DNA from: Beverwykella pulmonaria
Lineage: Eukaryota > Ascomycota > Dothideomycetes > Pleosporales > Melanommataceae
Direction: 5' to 3'
Length of the DNA: 64,000 nucleotides
Assembly (NCBI GenBank): GCA_001599595.1
Contig: BCHH01000001.1
Location: forward strand, 2,265,837-2,329,836
The notes under the pieces are model-generated. The model saw nothing but the letters and a program-made list of their open reading frames with translations. It was not told the DNA's origin and did no database searches. The first letter of the stretch is position 1. The number at the start of each line of letters is the position of its first letter. Below are positions 36,031 through 47,377 of this stretch, piece by piece. Made by a program: the position numbers and the translations under genes.

Positions 36031-36847
36031 CGGGAGAGCTGTACAGCTTGCGCGGCGCGCGGCGCTTTCGAAGAGGTCACGAACGCGTAGGAGTTCGGGA
36101 TTTATGTAGCTTTACCGGGTGACGGGAAAAGCGCGCAGTGAGGTGGGTGAAAGGTAAGGGGCGATTTGTCCTCCACCTGCCGCCTGCCGCCCAAATCGAT
36201 GCGATTCCAGGGCCGCACAGTCATCCGTGAGGTGGCCTATTCGACTTCCGGCGTGTTGGCGGATCTTCAGAGTACGAGTTAGTGAGGTCCGAGGCGATGG
36301 TGGAAGTCTGCCCGCAGGCACGAGTGTCATGTAAAGGTGATGGTTCCGCGGTCGCAGATGAAATAATGCCAAGAATGGTGCGTGCGCTTAGCGTACGATT
36401 TCTCAACGTCGCCGCGTGGAATATATTCACCAACTTTCAAGCTTCAAGAGCGATGAGTGTCAGGTGAGGAATCCTATTTTGAGTCATCGGCAGCTTACCA
36501 CACTCCGTGTTCAATTTCGCAAGAGTGCAGTGTCACTAAATCCACTTTTCCTCTCCTAGCGAGCGATGAGACCGCGTTTTGTGGAAATAACAACTTTGAT
36601 CGTATTGTTCTCTACATATGCCACCTAGGAGTCTATGCTAAAGGCAAAAAATACGCCAGAAGGAATTATAAGGATGGCTGATTCGGCTGGGCGTTCCGTG
36701 TCCTACTTCAATCATAATATCTCGCTCAGTTTCTAGACTGAAGGCCATCCCATCCAGACTACGAAATTGTTTTCCACAGCAAACGCCCTGAGCGTAGTGC
36801 ATAAATCTGCCGCTCAAACCTAGCAACTTTGTACATAGATGGTCGTC
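36031..36847. other. taf1 upstream region, no gene seen
   Basis: Promoter of taf1 and 3' flank of tgs1. The frames present are short and do not resemble known proteins. Confidence 0.5.
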
Positions 36848-37841
36848 TCACCTAGCTTCTCCTACCGCACCTATCTCCTCCGCCTCCGCCTCCTCCGCCC
36901 CCTCTGCCCCTTCCACCTGTTCCTCATGCCCAAAGTCAAAATCGCCAAAGTAGACACAAAGAGCCTGGTTCCAGGAGATTAGCATGTTCTATTGTTCCAA
37001 CAGGGCATATGTGTACCTTGCTAGCTCCCATTATGCAGTAGTGAGCTACTTCAAGCTTCTTGTCTTTAGCTGCATATTGAGCAATCTGATTCAAGTCCGA
37101 CGTCCGCGGGAGAAAGAAAACCAAGTGGGTGCTGAACCGCGAGAAGCCCTTGTACAGCATATCCAAGTTATACGGTTGCATCTTAGAAAGGTCGAAAACA
37201 TCCTCGGCGCTGTATTCAGTCCCTGCAATTGGTCAACGCCAGTGCCATGGTGATTCTGCTGTATGACGTACCTCCCCAAGGCGGGCTAGCAAAGATAACG
37301 TTGTTGTCCTTACTAGCAAACCGTCTACCAATAACATCGAAAGAGTCGCCGGTGACCCAGACGATCTTGTTGGCAACACCATAGATTTGAGCGTTATGCT
37401 TTGCGCATTTCATCGTTTTTGGGTCTTTCTCGATGGCGAAGACTTGCTCCCATCTGCCTGAGCGCGCAAACGCGATTGCGTTTCCACCAACGCCTGCAAA
37501 GGCATCGATGATGATGGTCTTCTCTTTAGGAGCAGATTCTGCTACGTGTGCGGCAATCTTGCTTGAGAAAGTCAGCTCCTAGCTAAAGTCTTCGTTGATT
37601 TGATATCTTTACTTTGCAATAGGCTCCGGGGTGACGCCAAACCATGAATCTTCGGTCATCCATATACCTTGGTCATACATATCCCATATCTTGAAACGCT
37701 GAAACCAGTATCTACGAACGGTGAGCTGTAGGACTGCATTGTAGCGTTCACGTACTTCTTAAGATGCTCTGGAAAATCGGCTTGTGAAGTCCACTGGTGA
37801 ATGCCCTTCTCACCCGGGGTCTCATCCTTTGCCTCTGCCAT
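36848..37841 (-). CDS. tgs1: Trimethylguanosine synthase Tgs1
   Basis: An S-adenosylmethionine-dependent methyltransferase that converts m7G caps of snRNAs and snoRNAs to trimethylguanosine. Five minus-strand exons, 37841-37756, 37711-37613, 37561-37272, 37222-37017 and 36964-36848, give 265 residues, the size of the compact fungal enzyme. Conserved features in order are KKYWFQRFKIWDMYDQG, DSWFGVTPEP, the SAM motif IIDAFAGVGGNAIAFA (about 80-95), and SPPWGG at 154-159, which is completed by the third intron. The C-terminus is a Glu/Ala-rich acidic tail. Introns are 44-52 bp. The third exon starts at an AAG acceptor, the only choice that keeps frame. The nuclear location is from family knowledge. 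Confidence 0.93.
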
Positions 37842-38306
37842 TCTCCCTTAGATGAGATCTTTTAGACCACAAACTCTGAGAGTAGTGGTCTGATGTGTTG
37901 GGATGTTGTCGATTTGCGAGAAACTTTTGGTTGTGATTCTGAAAGTCGCTAATCCTGTCAAGGGTTAGCTTCAATTTTTAGCTTAATTTGCCCGCAAGCT
38001 AACCCAATGCGATTGCCTCATCGAAGTTCAGGAATGAACAAGTTACACTGTATGCTAGAGCCACGAACTTTTCAAAGAGTGCATATACACATGCATGTCT
38101 TGGGAAATCTTCTCCTTAGTGTCTACCGCGCAGCTTCTACGCACACAACGCTCAAAGCCGAATCTTGAAAACTGGACAAGGATGCCTTGATGAAGAGCTA
38201 TGGCCACATCAACCCAAACGCTGCCGCAACTACAACATCTGACCTTGAGCTCCCACACCCACACCCACACCCACACCCCAACTCATCACCCCACATCCTC
38301 ACCAAA
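37842..38306. promoter_or_regulatory. Divergent tgs1/grh1 intergenic region
   Basis: 465 bp between the two start codons. It contains a (CCCACA)-type repeat at about 38251-38280. An in-frame ATG at 38190 lies upstream of the GRASP start and would encode a His/Pro-rich leader if used. Confidence 0.6.
38251..38280 (+). repeat. CCCACA hexanucleotide microsatellite
   Basis: About five copies of CCCACA/CCACAC directly 5' of the GRASP start codon. If translated from the upstream ATG it would give alternating His-Pro, but I place it in the 5' leader. Confidence 0.85.
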
Positions 38307-39697
38307 ATGTTCGGCGCCCTCAACCGCTTCATCGCACGGCTCGACGCCGGGGCTGAGGAACAAAGTTCGAGCAGCCAGGCCGGTTTTGGCTTCCAAGTGT
38401 TAAGGAACACGAATCCTGATGTTCCCCTGGATCCGTGGTTCGACTTTGTGATTGGGATTAATGGGAGGACTATCGTAAGTACGGCTTTTGGGAGATGGAG
38501 GATTTGGTGTTTGATGATTTCAGGAATTCGGACTAATGGGCTGAGGGTAGGATAATCCGGATCCGAACCTTTTCGCGACAGAGGTGCGCAATTGTGCTGG
38601 GTCTACCATCAGTCTTGGTGTCTTCAGCGCGAAGGTAGGAGCTCTTTCACAGTTCTCTGTTGTTCCTATTCAGCTCAAAAAGCCTTTAACGTCATAATCA
38701 TAATTTCATTTTCATATCTTTGTTTCTATAACCTACAAAACAAAATCGTTATACCATTGCACTCTTCTCTACCTCATCAATACCCACATCAAACTCCTCT
38801 AAATACCACCCAGGGTCAGAAAATTCGCGAAATCTACGTCCCCATCCCCGCCGAAAAGCCCACTCTAGGCATCTCCCTCCAATGGACGCCCCTCTCTGTT
38901 AACGAAGACGTATGGCACATCCTCGACGTGATTCCCAACTCTCCTGCAGACCTCGCCGGTCTACTCCCTTACGGAGACTACGTGATCGGCAGCCCCGAGG
39001 GTCTAGTTCGCGGGGAGTCCGGGCTCGGTGAGCTGGTTGAAGATGTAAGATGCCCAACTCTAGTCCCAGAAACTAACAGTGATTTGTGTATTGTTTTGCG
39101 CTGATGTTTAATAAGTATCTCAACCGCCCCCTCCGCCTCATAGTGTACAATCATGAATACAACGTCACACGCCCTGTAACAATCACTCCCACCCGTACCT
39201 GGGGCGGCGAAGGAGCCCTGGGCTGTGTTCTCGGCTTCGGGGCTCTGCACCGGCTCCCTGAGCCCCTCGAAGACGTTGTCCACGGGCCCGGCGAAACCCT
39301 CTTTTCGACAGATTCGGCCTCCTTCGACGAAAAACGACCAGTATCGTCATCCTCCAACGCGCATGTGTCGTTCAACCAGAACCCGAGTATAGGTGCCGCC
39401 CCGGAATTATTTGTCCCAGCTAACATGGCGCTGCCGTCGAAGTCGCCTCCTCCGCCGACAGCTGGTGCAGGGGGGCATACGAAGAGGGGGAAAACGAGGG
39501 TGCATCATGTAGTCAGTCCGCTCGGGGGAGGCGGCCTGGATGATTACTTCAAGGAGGGCGAGCAGAAGAGTCAAGAGCAGGATTTTGCGCCGACAGCGAA
39601 GAAGGACGTGCCTCCTCCACCAAAAATTGGTGGGCCGCCTAGGGGTCCGCCGAAGAGTGTCACGCCGGTGCAAGCAGAGACGCTGGCGAAAGAATGA
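38307..39697 (+). CDS. grh1: GRASP-family Golgi stacking protein (Grh1/GRASP65-55)
   Basis: A peripheral Golgi and early secretory protein that tethers membranes through tandem PDZ-like domains and serves unconventional secretion in fungi. The exons are 38307-38474, 38551-38634, 38814-39044 and 39116-39697, giving 354 residues. The first GRASP PDZ domain covers about residues 20-110 (GFGFQVLRN, then LDPWFDFVIGINGRTI). The second covers about 115-215 (WHILDVIPNSPADLAGLLP, GDYVIG, and RTWGGEGALGCVLGFGALHRLP). The C-terminus from about 225 is a Pro/Ser-rich disordered tail with HHVVSPLGGG. I start at MFGALNRF rather than at the in-frame ATG 117 bp upstream, which lies in a low-complexity leader. 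All introns are phase 0. Confidence 0.95.
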
Positions 39698-41531
39698 AGC
39701 CGGGTGGTGGTAGGGCGTTAGGGAAGGTGAAGCGGTTCAGACCGTCGTTTCAAGCAAATTCTACATCAATCAATAAGCAAGTTCGTATCCAATGCACAGT
39801 CGCGTCACGTACCTTCAATCAATGCTTTACGTTCACCTACTCCCCAAGCTCCTCCCTAAACCGACTCATCCTATTCTCTCTCTTTTCATCTTTCCCCATT
39901 ATTTCCTCCCTTATAACGCCTCCCAACAACCCCCGTGCAGGCACACACTCGCCATCGCCCAAAAGAAAAGAGTCCATCCTCTTATGCGACGACTGTTCTC
40001 TTGCGTTATTGTACTCGGGTTTATATATCGACTTGCGAGCGCTGATGACTTCGAATGAGGAGGACGTCGGTGACGTGGGCGGGGACGAAGGAGAGAACTT
40101 CGTCTTGATCTTGTTGGCAAAGGCGCGGAGTGGCATCTTCACTCACTCAATATATCGACCGCGGCACTGAATAAACAAATGAATAGAAATGAAGTAAAAT
40201 ATGGTATATGCCGCTTTGCACTAATTGAGCGTCCACGTACATCTACGAAAGAACAAAGAACGAGCGAGGGTCCTGCTAATTATACAATCCCCCATCCGCT
40301 TCCCACCCACATCCACGTTTCCCTCTTTGTTTTCCCCATCCATCCATCCATCCAGATCCATCCAGAGCACCATTTGGGCGCCACGAAAACCCACCATGCT
40401 TACCCAATGCAGCCACACGTCCTCCACGCTTTCCCAACTGGGCATTTACACTCCAATTGCCTCTCGGTAAAGATGCCGCTACGGCAGGGAGCGCATTACG
40501 AACTTTCTGCACGACACACGCAGGCGCACTCTAGCCCATGTTCTAATTGTCCGAATGGGGTTATGCGCGATAGTTGGCGTAGGTATAGCGCGGATCGCAC
40601 CAATGGGTTGGGCTCACCACTTTTGTCAGCCCATGGATGGGGGAAAGAGCGTTAGCCCTACGGGTGTAGTGTTGACTTCATTCATCGATGTCTCAAACAA
40701 GGCCGGTCAAGAAGGTGCATCTTTGAGAAGTCTTCATTCACTACAAATTGGCAATATCTTAAAGCTTGCACGCTTGCACGCTTGCATCGCGAGATATATC
40801 TTAGGCGAGCGAAAAATGCAATGACTCAATATTAACATTCGACACCACAACATGAGTGCGAATGAAAACTCCCCTCGGTATCTTTAAATGCATCCTTACT
40901 CATACTCATGCTCATAGTCTTCGGCGTCTTGCACCCGCCACCCAACCACGGCCCATATACCGCTATTGCACACACTCAAAAACCAGAAGGCACAGCGCCC
41001 AACTGCAGCCTCCTCCCTAAAACAACCTTCTCGGGACGCCTCCGGTAATGCTTGGTCTGCTAGAAAACGTATGTCAACCCAGGCCTGGAAGGATCAGCTG
41101 GGCTGTATATCGCGCAATCGGAACCTTGAATACATAGTGCAAAGTAAAGGGATGCGAAAACCGCATTCCTCGGAACAAGTTTTGTTTCGTTATCAATATC
41201 TACTTGCGATGCTGCGTTCTCTGGCTGAGTACTGAGCTCGATGCGCCCGTCCATTTGCTAAGCCTGAGGACCCCAGAACCGCATGGTTTTCCTGTTCCCA
41301 AACGCCCCGCCTTGAACTGTTTAAATCAAAGGTCTATGCAAAAGTCGAAAGCTCAATATCAAAACGAACGCCGTTTGCCCTGCAGGGCGAAAAGCCACAT
41401 CTAAAGACAGCCCCATATAAAGGTCGTGAAATTCGAATTGCCAGCGAACAAAACGCCAAAGATGAAGAAGCATAGCAAAGGGGCGATGCGTTTTGGGGAG
41501 ACTTTTGCGTACATGCGCGTTGAACAAGCAC
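39698..41531. other. Intergenic region with one possible small gene
   Basis: Apart from the weak minus-strand frame at 39837-40136, described separately, I see no gene. Three tandem copies of GCTTGCAC lie at about 40765-40790. CATC-rich short repeats occur near 40335-40370. The plus-strand frame at 40179-40655 is not protein-like. Confidence 0.5.
39837..40136 (-). CDS. Possible small protein (99 residues), unrecognised
   Basis: A minus-strand frame beginning with ATG at 40136 and running 99 codons. The N-terminus MPLRAFANKIKTKFS is basic and amphipathic, followed by a Ser/Pro/Thr-rich linker. The C-terminus (GGVIREEIMGKDEKREN and on) has a charged helical character that is more protein-like than the surrounding frames. 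It matches no family I know and has no intron. It is tail-to-tail with grh1, 139 bp apart. It may be an unannotated small gene or a chance frame. Confidence 0.3.
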   Translation of the reverse strand: MPLRAFANKIKTKFSPSSPPTSPTSSSFEVISARKSIYKPEYNNAREQSSHKRMDSFLLGDGECVPARGLLGGVIREEIMGKDEKRENRMSRFREELGE

Positions 41532-43121
41532 TCATCTTATGTCTAGTTGAAAGGGCTTGAACTTACCCCCGACAGCGCCGCATCGTGGACATCGAGCTGT
41601 TCGACCACGGGTCTGCTCGCTAACCAGCACATCTACACAGTCCTGACATAGACCACATATGCACTCGGAACAAGCGTAGCTGTGTTTTAGTATGGACAAC
41701 TTCCGACAGGCTGCACAGTATATTTGTACAGGTTGAGCGTAAATGGGAGAAGAATCTGAAAGTCCTTGGGACGGCATGTGGAAATTCTGGCCAGAGAGTG
41801 TGGATTCGATGGAGGACTCGACAGACGGAAACGGTTGCATATCCGACATGTCCGGCGGTGGAGGTGTAAGTGTATTTTGCAAAGGCGATGCCGTGTAGGA
41901 TTGGAACTGGGATGCAATGAATGGCGGTAGGGATGTCCGATTGAGCATGTGGGGTGAGTGATGGGGCGAAGGGGGCATCTGCAATGTGGTCAGTGACAAA
42001 AAATGGCAATGATGCGACCTACTCACTGGCGTGAGGTCTCGACTATCCTCCTCCGTGGCGGAAGCTGCTGCATCGATCAAATCCTCCCATCTCTTTCCAT
42101 ACAGTGCGGCGGCTGTCTGGGGCTCTGCCGAGAATGCCTTGCGGTCGTGGCTCATCCTCTGTGGGTGCTCTTTTGACTTGGTACGCTCGTGCTTTGGCTT
42201 GCGTGCGTTCTGGCCGACAGACGACTTGCGGGGTCGGTTCGGCTTCAGGGAACGTGGAACGGGTGGAAGTGTGGAGGAACGACCGGGGGGAGATCGAGCA
42301 AGCGATGAAGGCAGTAGCTCCCGCTGCAGAGAGGCAGAAGTGTAGTAGGGCTCTTCAGCGGTGATGTGCTGCTCCATAGTAGTGGGCGCGAAGCGGGCGC
42401 GGGGTCGGTAGCTCTTGGAGTCGGGTTCTGACACGGCCTCCTGATCCGAGCAACTTGTGTAAGCGCACTTGTCCCACAGGGAAGGGGTACTACGGGCTCT
42501 CACCGGATCTGACTCCCAGTCATACTCGGGACGGTGGTTGTGCAACGATGCGAGAGCGGCGGCGGCACTTGCGGTGGGTAGCAGTGAGCCTCGGCGCATC
42601 TCGTCCGACGTCCTCGGTGTACTCGAGCTGTACTCGTCGTTATAGAAGGCATTGAGGTCGCCTCCGTAGCCTTGCCATTTGCGTCAGTCCCCGCTACTGC
42701 TGGAGTAGACTCGGACACCAACCTTGTGGGCCTGTTGCGTTGTTTGGCGGTGGTGGTGGTGGGGGGCGCTCTTGCGGAGGGGTGTTGACCATCAGCATAA
42801 AGCTCTCTTCGGTTGCGGGGAGCTTTGAGATGTAGTGCTCGGGGTGGGCGCGGCGGATATGCTCCTGCATGGAGCGATATCGTTTTTCCTGTGTGCACAA
42901 TGCGTCAATCGAGTTCTGCTCGGCTAGGATGACGCAGTCGGCATCGTGGCGGGGGNGGGGGGAGGGCAGCAAGCAGGGAGAAAAGAAAGACGTACGCCGG
43001 TGCAGCGCTTGCGACAGGCAGAGCCATCATGGTTGCGCAGCGGACAGACGACGACGTTGTTCTCGTCCGACACGGAGAAGGACCCAGTGAGCGAGGCTCG
43101 CGGCGGCATCGCCAGCTGCAT
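41532..43121 (-). CDS. Unrecognised zinc-binding protein with N- and C-terminal Cys/His clusters
   Basis: Four minus-strand exons, 43121-42996, 42888-42723, 42670-42027 and 41978-41532, give 460 residues. Residues 20-65 hold VCPLRNHDGSACRKRCTG joined by the first intron to EKRYRSMQEHIRRAHPEHY. This is a C2H2-like arrangement with paired Cys and His (HIRRAH). The middle is disordered and Pro/Ser-rich. The C-terminal 60 residues have eight or more cysteines in CxxC pairs (CAACRKL, CSECICGLCQDC, CPRCG), a RING- or ribbon-like zinc domain. Such proteins are conserved in filamentous fungi, but I know no assigned function. The third intron (48 bp, GTGAGT...TTGCAG) has no stop and a length divisible by three. 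Translation could start at 43121 or 43109. The single N (42956) lies in the first intron. Confidence 0.85.
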
Positions 43122-44557
43122 CTACCCTGGGGCAGGGCGGGCTGTGCGACGTGGACAAAGGGTAGCAAGCTCGAAGAGACGGCCGAGCTCAATGGCAGAC
43201 GGGGGAGCTCAGGTGCAGCTTGGTGGGAGCTCAGGGAGCTCGAGTAGCCGTTGTGAACTGGGAGGTCGGGCTCAAAACAAGCTCGGGGAGCTGTGGGCGT
43301 GCTGAGCTGATGTTTGCGGGCGGATAGGGAGACGAGGGGTATTGTGAGGACAAGTGGGGGGAGGGGAGGGGGGCAAGCTGCTGTCCCTCTTCCTCTTTGA
43401 TCCCGGAGTGTGTGCGCTTCTTGTCATGAAACCTGGCCCGACGTCCAAATCAATATGGGCAAATTCGAGCAGCTCAAGTAGCTCGAGCACCAACAAGCTC
43501 CCTCTGCACCGCGCGCGCACCCATTGGCGACGAATTGTGCGCTGCGCAGGACTCGCCGCCGCTCCCCTCAGCTCACTCCCATGAAGGTCCACTCAGCTGG
43601 CGAGAAGCCAACGTCAGGTTCCTGCGTAGTGTGGGCAGAAACCTTCGGAGCTTTGACAGGCTGGCAGGGGAGCTCAGGCTTCTCCAGCCAGCTGTCCCCC
43701 AGGCGGGAGACGTTGATTACACAGCCCAAGCCCCGCGGCCGCGATTGCCGGCGACATTGGACGGGCGCAAAATTGCTCCAGAGGCAGCAGAGGGCGCCCG
43801 TCCTCTCGACTGTGCGGGTCAAGCCCACGGCTGTCAGTAGACGCACACGCACCGAAGAGAGGAAGGCTGCTGCCGGGGCTGGGCGAGGGGGAGCTGGCCC
43901 CAGACGATGACGGGTGATGGATGATGGGCGAAGCGTTTCAGGGCACTCAGGCGCGCCCAGGCCAAGCGCTTTGGTGTCTGCCAGTCTGCTAGGCATGATG
44001 ACGGCCGGTTTGGCCCGCTGTTGCATCCACGAATGTTTCGATCGCCGACCGAGGCGTTTTGCCATTTGTCAAGAGCCTGATTGGCACTGCGCGGCTGCTC
44101 CGCAGTGCCGACGGCTGCCATGTCGAGCTGCCATAACTGGGAAGAAAGGAACAACGGGGAACGACGCAATCAACACGCCAGCGCGGCGGGACCAGCCGTC
44201 GAGAAGGCTCCGGCACACGCAGAGGGTTTCCGGGCATGGAGGCAAGCCGCAATATGGACAACGTGGGCGGGCGGCGAGGTCTTGTAGTAAATTTGCCCTG
44301 CAGTCTGCCGAGCACGTCGTTATTTTTACGCCCGCGCTCTCCTGCCGCTCGTTTGCACAAGCCCTACGCGAGATGGGGTGGGTTTGTGGAGCCCGCGAGA
44401 ACTTGCCCTGACGCACTGGTGGCGCATCTTACCTCGATGCCCAGCCCTCATGAATGCTGATGACAGCTTGATCCCATGCCCTGTTTACGGTTCAGTGCCT
44501 CCTCTCTTCTCGCTTTTTGGCCTTGCTCCTCATGTCCTCGTCTCTTCTCGTTGTTGA
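43122..44557. other. Motif-dense GC-rich intergenic region
   Basis: About 1.4 kb between divergent genes. From 43165 to 43695 it contains about 18 AGCT cores, mostly as GAGCTC or AAGCTC; chance would give about two in 550 bp. Short frames on both strands are not convincing. It holds the promoter of the zinc-protein gene and of the MBL-like gene. Confidence 0.6.
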
Positions 44558-45658
44558 ATGCGCCGTCCGCGAGCCGCCATGCCCTTGACCGTGCAGTCTC
44601 TCAACGGCGACACTGCGTTCCTCCTCACATTCTCCCCTCCTGTGGCACCCGTGTCTTCGCCAGCCCTCTTCCCAGGCTCCTTTACCATACTCCTCGATCC
44701 ATGGCTGATAGGCGCGGCCACGATTCTTTCCACCATCTTCTCCATATCTGAGCAGAAGACGAAGCCGTGCATTTCGTCCTTGCAACAACTCGAACAAGAG
44801 CCAGACCTCATTCTCATCTCGCAAGACAAGCCTGACCACTGCCACGAGGAAACGCTACGTACTCTCTCTAGGGACTGCCAGTCGACCATCCTGGCTACCC
44901 CGCCAGCCGCGCGGAAGATACGCTCTTGGAAGCACTTTCGTCCCGAGCTAGTACAGGCACTGCCCAAGTACGTGGATGGCGACAGCAAGTCCATATATCG
45001 CCTCGTCCTGCCTCCGTTTTCACCTCGAGGCTCGTGTGGAGAAGTCACAGTTACGTGGATGCCAGCGAAACGAGACTTGTCGGGCCTCCACCACGCTATT
45101 GGAATCACATACCGTGCACCATGCAGCGTACTGTCTGCAGTTCCCGGTTACTACATGGATCTTCCCCTCAGTCCTCCAGCTTCACCTGGATCCCCGAGAA
45201 CCATAGCCTCTTCGCCTCGCACCCTCGTGCCTTCTCCCTATAATGACCGCGAGAAGACGTTGTCCGTCATCTATTCTCCGCACGGCGTGCCATATGAAAT
45301 CATTCGCCCATATGCGTCATCTCATCTTGTTACCGAATCAGCACTGCCTTTGACCGCCCTCATTCACTCCTTCGATCGCGTCGAGAATCCCTGGTATCTT
45401 GGAGGAAACATATCTGCGGGCTCGCCTGGGGGGCTGCAAATAGCACAGAGCCTATACGCACAGGCATGGATTAGCGCGCACGACGCCGACAAAAACAATC
45501 GAGGAATTTCGGTGAAGCAGGTTCGAATTGGCAAGTATGCCTCGGATGAAATAAGGACAATGCTACAACAAGGTCGTAAAGAGAAGCGGCAGACTCTGTC
45601 CGAGACGCAGATTATCAACCTGGCCGCTGGAGAAGAGCACCGGATTGAAAGGGGATGA
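44558..45658 (+). CDS. MBL-fold-like protein of fungi
   Basis: An intronless gene of 366 residues. It resembles a fungal group of the metallo-beta-lactamase superfamily. The beginning FNGDT-like SLNGDTAFLLTFSPP, followed by FTILLDPWLIG, matches the first strands of the fold. The usual HxHxDH position is held by ISQDKPDHCHEETL, so only part of the metal motif is conserved (DHCHE). A later HSFDRVENPWYLGGNISAG block is conserved in this group. Catalytic activity is therefore uncertain. An in-frame ATG seven codons in (44579) has a far better context (GCCGCCATGC) and may be the true start, shortening it to 359. The function is unknown; it is probably cytosolic, as no signal is seen. Confidence 0.8.
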   Translation: MRRPRAAMPLTVQSLNGDTAFLLTFSPPVAPVSSPALFPGSFTILLDPWLIGAATILSTIFSISEQKTKPCISSLQQLEQEPDLILISQDKPDHCHEETLRTLSRDCQSTILATPPAARKIRSWKHFRPELVQALPKYVDGDSKSIYRLVLPPFSPRGSCGEVTVTWMPAKRDLSGLHHAIGITYRAPCSVLSAVPGYYMDLPLSPPASPGSPRTIASSPRTLVPSPYNDREKTLSVIYSPHGVPYEIIRPYASSHLVTESALPLTALIHSFDRVENPWYLGGNISAGSPGGLQIAQSLYAQAWISAHDADKNNRGISVKQVRIGKYASDEIRTMLQQGRKEKRQTLSETQIINLAAGEEHRIERG

Positions 45659-47377
45659 AAGTTGTGACAATTTGTCATGGACATGACCATGCAGCAAATT
45701 GATGCCGCCTTCTCCAAGCCCACAACAGGCCCAAAGTATTAGCTGGCATGTCCTCTACTCTCATGTCGAACCTACCAGAAGGATAAACACGCCAAACATC
45801 AGGACATCGTCCCTGGCATTCTTGGCTCGACGTACGTCGTCCCCTTAGTTGGGCGCCGCGTCTATTATGAAAATCATCACGCAGAGTATCTATCACTACC
45901 GAAGAAGTAATCAACTTGAAAGATCGAACTCCGACTGCCGTGCACCCTAAAACCCCGCTACCTACACCTCGATACGTACGTGCTCTCATTCAAGTAAAAT
46001 GACATGTAGCTAATCACATACGTATAGATTCCCGCCGTCATGCAAACTGCATATATGCCTTGCGTTCCCACCCAAGCATCAGCTTCCTGGATTTTCCCGC
46101 AGAGGTGGGGAACAAAAATCTGTTCGTGGGTCTTAGATTTCAGGACCACCCTGTCATCCCACTCTCACTACACCCCGTTCTACGATCCCGACAACCAAAC
46201 CACATGTACGCCCTGTCGGCCTGCCGTGAATCCTACCATGACACTAGAGCCATGCTCTACAGTGAGGAATACAATACATGTTTGATTCAGCGTACACACC
46301 ACCGTGATTTTAATCATCCGTCGGGCGGCTCCGGATATGCCATATCATTTCATTTTTCGTCTCATACTCGAGTACTCACCTTGATTTTGGCCATGTGCTT
46401 GGAGCCTTTCCCGCTGCTGGGAGCACTTCCTATCAGACGCTTTGTACCTCATTATCCACTTCTGTGATCTCCAAGTTCTAAGCTGATCATGGCATACGAT
46501 GGAGGAGTAGCTCTAGACCGGTATTTGGAGATGTGTATCCTGTCATATGGTGGATGCTGGCTATGGGAACTGGGCTTTTGATCATGTGATCTGGCGGTCA
46601 TATTGAGATATCTCTAAGTCCTCAAGCGCGACATAGGACATTGATTCTATGTGCGGAGCACCTTATGTTTTGTTCTTATGCCTCCCGCAAGCTGCAGTGT
46701 AGGAGCGAGGGATCCATGTTAACTCGGCTAGCTGCATTCTAGCTACATTTCAAACGACACTGCTCCCTTTGCGTCCACTTTGCGCCAACACTCAGTGCTC
46801 CTTAATTACGCACGCCTTATGGTCAAGGCTACTATCTGATTCCAGACATGTACCTATACGTTCTAGGATCACACATACTCTCTTAACATGAGATATTCTC
46901 TGCTCTATCAGATCAGATCAAAGCAGAGGATATTAGATTAGATTAGATACACAATCCCAGCCCTAGTTTGAGTGGGTATGGGTCTTTCCGGAAGTAGTCC
47001 CCGTTGTCTTCAAGCCTCAGACGTGTGTGTGGGGTGATTGCCGAGCGCCACTACACTACCGCGATTCCACTTTTTTCCCATCTGTTGTTGTCTTGTCTAC
47101 TACGCGAGTCTAGCGCAGCGAAAAGAGGATATTATATAGCTTGACATTATCCAGTTATATGTACCTGCCAGACATTAGACTACAGCTACAATTCTACTAC
47201 ACTTGAAATATACATATTTACAATCAAGTACACAAGGTAAAAATACTCTGCTTTAATTCCTGCTATCTCCTCCTTACTTATCTTACATAAAAACTTGCCC
47301 TCTTCGTCGCCCTTATCTACAACTGTCTTTTATATCTCCTCGCACCCATCCCAAGGCTAGCCAAACACCATTCTCCC
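45659..47377. other. Intergenic region, no gene seen
   Basis: About 1.7 kb, AT-rich towards the right. Short direct repeats of GATCA/ATTAG type occur at 46906-46950 (CAGATCAGATC, then GATTAGATTAGATAC). Otherwise it contains only short chance frames. It covers the 3' flanks of two convergent genes. Confidence 0.5.

Noticed and set aside
38251..38280. CCCACA repeat as interstitial telomere sequence
   Set aside because: The unit differs from the fungal telomere repeat TTAGGG/CCCTAA, and only about five copies are present.
43568..44416. Several 100-165-codon frames on both strands between the zinc-protein and MBL-like genes
   Set aside because: They overlap one another in most frames, and open with non-ATG codons or lack domains. 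GC-rich DNA gives such frames by chance.
46906..46950. ATTAG/GATCA short repeats as part of a mobile element
   Set aside because: They are only a few units long, with no terminal repeats or coding remnants nearby; simple slippage explains them.
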